From Asparagus officinalis (lineage: Eukaryota; Streptophyta; Magnoliopsida; Asparagales; Asparagaceae): 64,000 nt of DNA. Shown piece by piece: positions 58,018 through 64,000 of the stretch. Numbering within the stretch: position 1 is the first letter of the stretch; every line of letters begins with the position of its first letter. A model generated the notes under the pieces. It saw only the letters and a program-made list of their open reading frames with translations. It searched no databases and was not told where the DNA came from. The stretch is from NCBI RefSeq assembly GCF_001876935.1, contig NC_033801.1, positions 27,759,795 to 27,823,794 on the forward strand. The letters are read 5' to 3'. The translations under genes and the position numbers were made by a program.

Positions 58018-59783
58018 TGTTAGTATGATATGCCCTAGAGACCAATCATAAAGATGATTGTGTTTAATTTATGTTTATGCAACTTCTATGAATAATCTGT
58101 TATTCAGTCCCCCTTGAATAAATCACTTATTATGGATCATTAAGTATGTGACTTGAACGTGAAACTCTATAATTAGATTATGATGTTATTCTAAATAGTC
58201 CTTGTATTTTGTCATTGGTTGGGACACTAATGATTTTATAGGCAGTATGTGGATTAATTGATGATCATGTTTCACGGATCATGGATTTGAGATATCAAGT
58301 CAATCACATGGGTATATGTTGGTGAACATGATACTAGACTGACCCGCTATGAAACACCGTATGGATTATATGTTTCATCAGTAGTTTCATATAATGGTTA
58401 TGTTCGGTCTTTTGACCTGAGATTATCACAGTTTCCTACATGAGGATTGTATACTTTGATGTTACCAAACGTTTTCCCTAAACGGATAATAATAAAGGTA
58501 TCAATCGGGTATGCTATAAATCATGCAGAGGGATGTGAATGGTCAATATGGAATTTGTCCCTCTCATATAAATGAGAGTATGATATCTCTGGGCCCCTCG
58601 AAGAAGATAGACTGAGAAAGTGCATGGCCATGCCTAATTAGTTGAGAGTCAACTATTGAGATGTCAGTCTAACTTCAGGTGTGAGAAATTAAAGGTTGAA
58701 CTGTATAAGGTTGACACACTTCCTGTCTTGAGTTCAATCAAGATATCTAGTGATGAAGAGACCGACATATGTCCATTGTGGACTAGGTCAATCAAGATAT
58801 CTAGTGATGAAGAGACCGACATATGTCCATTGTGGACTAGGTTTCGTCTGAGATGACATTTACATGATTTGGGTAGTCATAATGTCGACATATGTCCATT
58901 GTGGACTAGGTTTCGTCTGAGATGACATTTACATGATTTGGGTAGTCATAATGTCATGTTAGGGTCCGCTTATGACTTGTTGGGCGAAAAAGTATTTTGG
59001 CTTACTGCCAACATCATGTAAACCTATTGGGTCACACACAAGAACATGTTGGAACATTATTAAGAAAAGCTCGGATAAATTTAGTCATATAGAGATATGA
59101 TTAGTTGTGAGGTTATCGGGTAATTAGATAAGGATTGATTTGATTAATCACGTTTGAAAGAAATACTGACCAAGTTCAATGAACCTATCTCCTAGGGATA
59201 AGGATTGATTTGATTAATCACGTTTGAAAGAAATACTGACCAAGTTCAATGAACCTATCTCCTAGTAATCAAATTGATATGATTTAATCACGTTTGAAAG
59301 AAATACTGACCAAGTTCAATGAACCTATCTCCTAGTAATCAAATTGATATGATCAATCTTGGTTTAAAGATATGATTTGATTTGAACAAGTTATATTTTG
59401 AGAAACCGTCTGATTGGAATTCCGATCTCTTTACGGTTTGAGAAACTACCTCACAACCCTATAAAAGGGGGCAAGAGATGAACCTTTTTTTGATCATCCA
59501 ACCGTGCTTCTGAAATCGTGAGGGAGAGAAAGAAACTCCATAGGTCGCCATTTTCAAAGTGCTAGCACACTGACGCGCGGAATTCTAACAAGTTCGTGTG
59601 GATACTAGTAGAGGCGTCACTTCAATTGCCGTGCAACATCTCAACGAGTACGCAAGTTTTCGTTGTTTATCTTCACGCTTCAGGTAATTTTCTATCTTGG
59701 ATCTTCTTCTACGTATGGATCTTTGGATGTAGGTGGTTAAAAATTTTGTTTTTACCGCATATTAGTCTGCCTACTTTCCAACA
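58018..59783 (+). mobile_element. Solo LTR (1766 bp) with internal tandem duplications
   Basis: It starts TGTTAGTATGATATGCCCTA and ends TTTCCAACA, with GCCAC on both sides (58013-58017 and 59784-59788). The ATGCCCTAGAG start is common among plant copia LTRs. No internal domain remains. It has three separate tandem duplications: 54 bp (58734-58787 and 58788-58841), 69 bp (58817-58885 and 58886-58954), and about 71 bp in three copies (about 59127-59340). Confidence 0.85.
59460..59466 (+). promoter_or_regulatory. Solo LTR TATA box
   Basis: TATAAAA within CCCTATAAAAGGGGGC, about 320 bp before the 3' end, in + orientation. Confidence 0.6.
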
Positions 59784-59837
59784 GCCACCACTTCTTCATC
59801 GGTGAAAAATCTAGTCCCCAGCAGAGTCGTCATCTTT

Positions 59838-61481
59838 CGTTCGGTAGAAAATTTCGAAGAAGAAAAATGAGAATTGAATTTGTTTTATTCTCTCTAACAT
59901 ACTTACAAAAAGAAATTACTTACAATTCTCTCGAACAATTTCTCTCTAACAAACTTAGAAAAAGAAATTACAATCTTTTTGTATCGCATTCCCGATTTAC
60001 AATAGAGAAGAGGATCGACGGAGATCCTCCCCTTTGTTTAAAACTGGGTTCTTTACAGTGGGGATGAGATGCTTCCCTCGATGTTCGTATCGAGTTTGCT
60101 TCTCGTTCACAATCCGAACGCTTCACCTCGTGGAACAAAGTCTATTCCTCTCGGATTGGACTTCATAGAGAACTTGCATGGTAAGTTTGAAAAGAACTCT
60201 TAACGAGTTAGGGAACTCTGAGCGAGTATAAACTCTGTGGAAGAGTTGATTTAACCGAAATCGGTTTATAAGCCAAGGGAATGCTCCAAGAACTTTGTCG
60301 CTGAAGGAAGCTCCAAGATGATCTGCTAAAGAGATTGCCGATCTCTCCTTTTGCAATCTTTTTTGATGCAAAAAGTCGATCCAAAGATGATCTCCAGATC
60401 ACCCTAAAATAATCCCCGAACTTAATTGAGTTTTTGATATTTATAGGGGATTAAGGGGTATAATCACCCCTTAATCCTCTCTTTAATGGGGTTTAATAGG
60501 GTGTAACTACCCCCCATAAATCTCTCCATGATAGGGTGGTGATCCCCTCAAATCGTGGAGAGAAAACGATTTATAGAACTGTTCAACTCGTGTTTGAACG
60601 AGTAAAATGCCGAAACTGGCATTCTAGGCCCGAACTCTACATTTTATACCTAAAACGCAGAGTTGGGCATGCGCTTAAGGCTAAAAACACAGTGTTCGCA
60701 CATCGTTATGAATCTGATACGCAAAAATAAACTCTGCGTTCTGAACTTGGAACACAGAGTTGGGCTCTGCATGAACTCTCCATTCTGGACCTGGGACACA
60801 GAGTTGGGCTCTGCATGAACTCTGTGTTTTGTCATAGAGATGAAATCTGCATTTTGAGTCTATGAACTTTGCGTTTTGTCGCTAAGATGAACTCTGCGTT
60901 TTGACTCTGAAATGCAGAGCAAGCCTTAGGCCGGCTTGGCGAGCTTCATTCTAAGTCCAATGTTAATGCGAAGTCCAGTCTTACAGACGGACTTCAGAAC
61001 ATAACTTGCTGTGAATAACAGGTCATAACTTTCAAAACATAAGTCTGAATTGGATGAATTATATATAAAAATTAGCTATCTCGACGAGATAGAGCAAACC
61101 AAACCAACCACAAAAGGTTCGGTCTGCTCCTGTTCGTTTTCCCAAATTCCTTACGGTTTGAGAGATATCTGCGTTTTGATTTAAAGAGATCGTCAATTTG
61201 TAGTCTCTTTTGTCAGAGCGTTGCAAAGATCATCATCTTGTAACCTTCGTCTTGGCTTCTTAAAAAGATGAGAGTCATCAGATTGTAACTCCCGATGTTG
61301 ATTGTGAAAGCTGTTGAAATAGAGCTTTTATCGGTTGTTGTGAAGGTCGTCACATTGTAACCTTCATCGATCTACGTAAAAATTTTCCAATTGTAGCCTT
61401 CTGGAAGCCGTCAATTTGTAATTTCCATCGTTGTTGTTTGATGGGGATCAACTATCTACAGTAATTTTTAGACAACCTATA
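59838..61481 (-). repeat. Array LTR 5 (1644 bp, near full length)
   Basis: It starts CGTTCGGTAG (TG mutated to CG) and ends AACCTATA (CA mutated to TA), next to the CATAA duplication. It contains the CTCTGCG minisatellite (60620-60910) and the stem-loop array (61180-61430). Confidence 0.8.
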
Positions 61482-61486
61482 CATAA

Positions 61487-62070
61487 TCACTGACACTAAA
61501 AAATTACAAAGGTTTCTTAGTGCATTGAATTATGTAGCAGATTATTATCATAATCTTTCACACGACATTACCATTTTATATAGCAGATTGAAAAAGAATG
61601 CTTCCCCTTGGATAGATCAACATATTGTTGCTGTCCGTAAGATTATTTTTAAATGTTAACTACCATGTGCACATTTAGCTAATACATAGTGGTTTAAAAT
61701 TGTTAAAATTGATGCGTCAAACATTGGTTATGGAGGTATCCTCAAACAAGTTAATCCCATTACTAACAAAGAGCAACTAGTTAGATTTACCTCTGGTAAA
61801 TGAGATTCGGCTCAATTTAACTACTCCACAATTAAAAAGGAAATGTTTGCTATTGTAAAATGTTTTTACAAATTTTGAGATGATATTCTCAATCAGCAAT
61901 TTCTATTAAAAATAGATTGTAGTTCTGTTAAGATAGTCTTAGAAAAAGATGTTAAAAATCTTGTTTCTAAACAGATTTTTGCCAGATGGCAAGCCGAACT
62001 GGCAACATATCAATTTAAAATTGATGATATACATAGACAAGATAATCCTTTACCTGATTTTCTATAACGA
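61487..62070 (+). pseudogene. Endogenous caulimovirid, segment d1: RT thumb and RNase H
   Basis: The viral frame resumes after the array with LQRFLSALNYVADYYHNLSH, followed by an RNase H region: VKIDASNIGYGGIL (first catalytic Asp present), KKEMFAIVKCFYKF and LLKIDCSSVKIVL (second Asp). Stops at 61658, 61687, 61801, 61876 and 62065 disable it. ORF 1 appears to end here and the next ORF begins in another frame. Confidence 0.8.
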
Positions 62071-62833
62071 GAATTTTACAGGGTACCCATGCGCCGCAAT
62101 AACTCCTCCCAAAGGGGAGGAGAAAGGAAAGGAGGCAATAACAGCGGAAGGAGTTAATACTTCGACTCACCCAAACTCATGGAGATCTATCTCAAAGAAG
62201 GGAAATACTAGTGTTCCTTCATCATCATCTTCTAAAGGGATAGAAGACTTAATTGCAAATGAGAATATACCTGAACCATTCTCTGCCATAGTCAAGAAAG
62301 AAGTTGAGTGGTGTAGTAAAACCATCTCTGACACTATTCTTTATATAGAACAAGAGGACATTCCCCTTATGAAAGATGTCGACAAACTAAGACAAAAATA
62401 TTTAGATTCAACGTACTACCCTACATTGTCTCTTAAACCTAGAGCATGGATGATGATAATACTCATTCAAAGAGGTATGAAAATCACACATTTTTGGAGT
62501 AATGAAAATCATATTGTTCCTCCTAACTTCAGTAAATGTGTAATCAAAGAAGTCATACTTCACAAAGATTGGGCAATGAGTACTAACCAGGAAGTTCCCC
62601 TAGTTAAAACTCCAAGCAAAGAAATTTATAATTTCAATTACCGGGATTACCAATCAGCCTTTTATCAACTGTTCGTCTACCAAAATCCTAGGAACAAACA
62701 TACATGGCTAACTAAGTTATGTCCAGAAGCCATTTATAAAGGCCTACCCACCTGGTTCTATAATTGGTGGTCTAAATATGATGTAGACCTTAATATAGTA
62801 CCTGAACCCATATCAGAGTTATATACTCCTTAG
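62068..62833 (+). CDS. Endogenous caulimovirid, second ORF (uncharacterised), partly intact
   Basis: The frame is open to a TAG at 62831, giving about 250 aa of viral type (the upstream 40 codons overlap RNase H and are not part of it). It starts with PCAAITPPKGEEKGKEAI and a Ser-rich stretch, then YYPTLSLKPRAWMMIILIQR, then NPRNKHTWLTKLCPEAI and PTWFYNWWSKYDVDLN. I recall similar proteins as the second ORF of florendovirus-like elements, function unknown. It is the longest intact viral frame in the window. Confidence 0.65.
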
Positions 62834-63490
62834 GTTGACTCTCACCCAGTCATCTAAAAGATGGGTGAGAATCAAATTCTTAAAGGTTTATGCTCAGCAT
62901 ATTTCTTCACTGAGCCAGAAATCCCATGGATCTGGAATTGGTCCTTAGAAGCTGCATGGATGAACTTCATCTACCATCTTTTCTAAGAAAATATCTTAAC
63001 AGATGGTGGACGAGTATCAATGTCCAAGATAAAGTAAAATAGATAGAAGAAATTATTAAAAGAAATAATAAAATCCTTGATAATAATTTATCCCAAGAAA
63101 TTCAAAATGAAAACCCTATGGCCAAACTAGCAAAAATAATGAAGAGAAAATACCCTCAAGCTACAGAGGCTGAAAATCAGCAAGAATGCATTGAGCATAT
63201 GAAAAACAATTCTTAGAGATATTTGACAATAGTGAGACTATGTCAACAAAATCCACACAAATTACTCAAGGGATAGATATATCCCTACCTAACACGCAAG
63301 ATCCTTGCGATGAAATCACAGAAAAATGTGGGAAACGGCCATGGGAATTCCCACAGATGAAAAGGGTAAAGATATTGAATAATTATAAAATATCACTTAC
63401 CTATAGTTATACTGACTTCTTTACTAAAGTTATAGCTTTACTTCTTTTTTTAATTATATTGATTAGAAACAGCCAAGCTATCACCTAAGA
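62834..63490 (+). pseudogene. Decayed tail of the viral second ORF
   Basis: After the TAG the similarity pattern continues in broken frames (AYFFTEPEIPWIWNWSLEAAW at 62900-62960, then Lys/Asn-rich sequence). A short open frame at 63240-63488 is of uncertain meaning. 62890-63070 recurs at 63818-64000. Confidence 0.55.
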
Positions 63491-63526
63491 GATAGATTGA
63501 AGAAAAGAGATTCGATGCACGATGGG

Positions 63527-63820
63527 GCCTTTTGTTTGAAGTAATAACATTCAAAGAGAGTCCATTCATGTCGACTATGGCTTTCCAATAGTGTGACCCA
63601 ATAGTGTGACCTATCCTTAATCTGACAGTTGTTAACTGTATAGTGGCAAGGCTCTTCATCTTCAGAGGAAGATGAGGAAGAGGATGAATAGTATCCATCA
63701 TCTGTTCTTTCAGTATCACTGTTGTTCATTATTTTATACAAAGTTTTTAAGACCTTCATCCTCAATTTTATTGATCTTTTTATTTGTATAACATTTACTG
63801 GCATAATGAACAGTCTTAGC
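63527..63820 (-). pseudogene. Endogenous caulimovirid, inverted coat-protein fragment (segment e)
   Basis: The minus strand matches about 25960-26240: basic stretch, TERTDDGYYSSSSSSSSED, then HYTVNNC. A small tandem duplication, CCAATAGTGTGACC twice, lies at about 63586-63612. It is in the opposite orientation to the rest of the virus. Confidence 0.8.
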
Positions 63821-64000
63821 ATATTTCTTCACTGAGGCAGAAATCTCATAGATCTAGAATTGGTTCTTAGAAGCTACATGGGGTGAACTTCACCTACCAT
63901 CACTTCGAAGAAAATATCATAGCAGATGGTGGATGAGTATCAACGTCCAAGACAAAGTAAAATAGATAGAAGAAATTATTAACAGGGATAATTAAAATCC
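63818..64000 (+). pseudogene. Endogenous caulimovirid, second copy of ORF-2 tail (segment f)
   Basis: It repeats 62890-63070 on the + strand with scattered differences and runs off the window. It shows a second, diverged viral copy or a duplication to the right. Confidence 0.8.

Larger units (their letters stand above)
44238..59837 (-). mobile_element. Array internal domain 4, split by two insertions
   Basis: Domain 4 proper is 44238-44804, 53910-58012 and 59789-59837. Element 3 (TSD AGACT) interrupts its hairpin-repeat region and a solo LTR (TSD GCCAC) interrupts the gag N-terminal frame. The remaining order matches domains 1 and 2. Confidence 0.75.
27948..61481 (-). mobile_element. 33.5-kb tandem array of gag-only Ty3-like elements (5 LTRs, 4 internal domains)
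   Basis: LTRs at 27948-28976, 33619-35279, 40006-40924, 42889-44237 and 59838-61481 alternate with internal domains, all in minus orientation. Each inner LTR has the purine-tract side of one internal domain on its right and the gag/primer side of another on its left, with no target duplication or foreign DNA at the joints. Only the outer ends carry a duplication, CATAA (27943-27947 and 61482-61486). This is the structure expected from unequal LTR-LTR recombination between copies of one insertion. The family is related to element 1 but has a different LTR start (TGTTTGGTGGGAAATTTCG). No pol was found. Element 3 and a solo LTR are nested in the fourth internal domain. Confidence 0.8.

Overview
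The window is nuclear DNA of a flowering plant, almost certainly a eudicot. It holds one spliced gene with plant-type GT/AG introns, LTR retrotransposons of several families, MITEs, a LINE remnant and an endogenous caulimovirid. GC is low and there is no bacterial gene organisation. Everything beyond the first 7 kb is repetitive DNA apart from a small secreted-peptide ORF present twice.

Layout. 1-6857 is the 3' part of an LRR-WD40 gene (DWD type) on the + strand; its introns hold a decayed LINE and a MITE-like inverted repeat. 7.5-9.4 kb is a patch of foldback elements, including a Mutator-type MITE with a perfect 10-bp target duplication, a microsatellite and a G-run. From 9446 to the end the underlying layer is an endogenous caulimovirid (florendovirus-like: coat protein, protease, RT, RNase H, then a second ORF). 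It is heavily mutated, rearranged at its right end, and split by three LTR-retrotransposon insertions. These are element 1 (9592-18456, TSD CATAC), element 2 (19289-25480, copia-like, only GTCC shared at the edges) and a 33.5-kb block (27948-61481, TSD CATAA).

The 33.5-kb block is a tandem array of a gag-only Ty3-like (Tat/Ogre-like, TR-GAG type) element. Five LTRs alternate with four internal domains, all in one orientation, and only the outer ends carry a target duplication. Into its fourth internal domain went element 3 (44805-53904, TSD AGACT, same family as element 2) and a solo LTR (58018-59783, TSD GCCAC). Another solo LTR (13501-14612, TSD ATTGA) lies in element 1. Element 3 has a chimeric core with a near-identical 3.1-kb direct repeat, each copy holding an identical 77-aa secreted-peptide ORF with its own TATA box.

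The most unusual signal is structural. The gag-only family is packed with tandem repeats whose units are each a small inverted repeat (stem-loop), at four scales: about 25, 36, 85-110 and 150-180 bp. Stems differ between units while the two arms stay complementary, and several arrays remain open in the gag direction. No pol gene was found in any Ty3-like or copia-like copy, so these elements would need enzymes in trans. All coordinates were read by eye; copy-number, identity and structure statements need computation.
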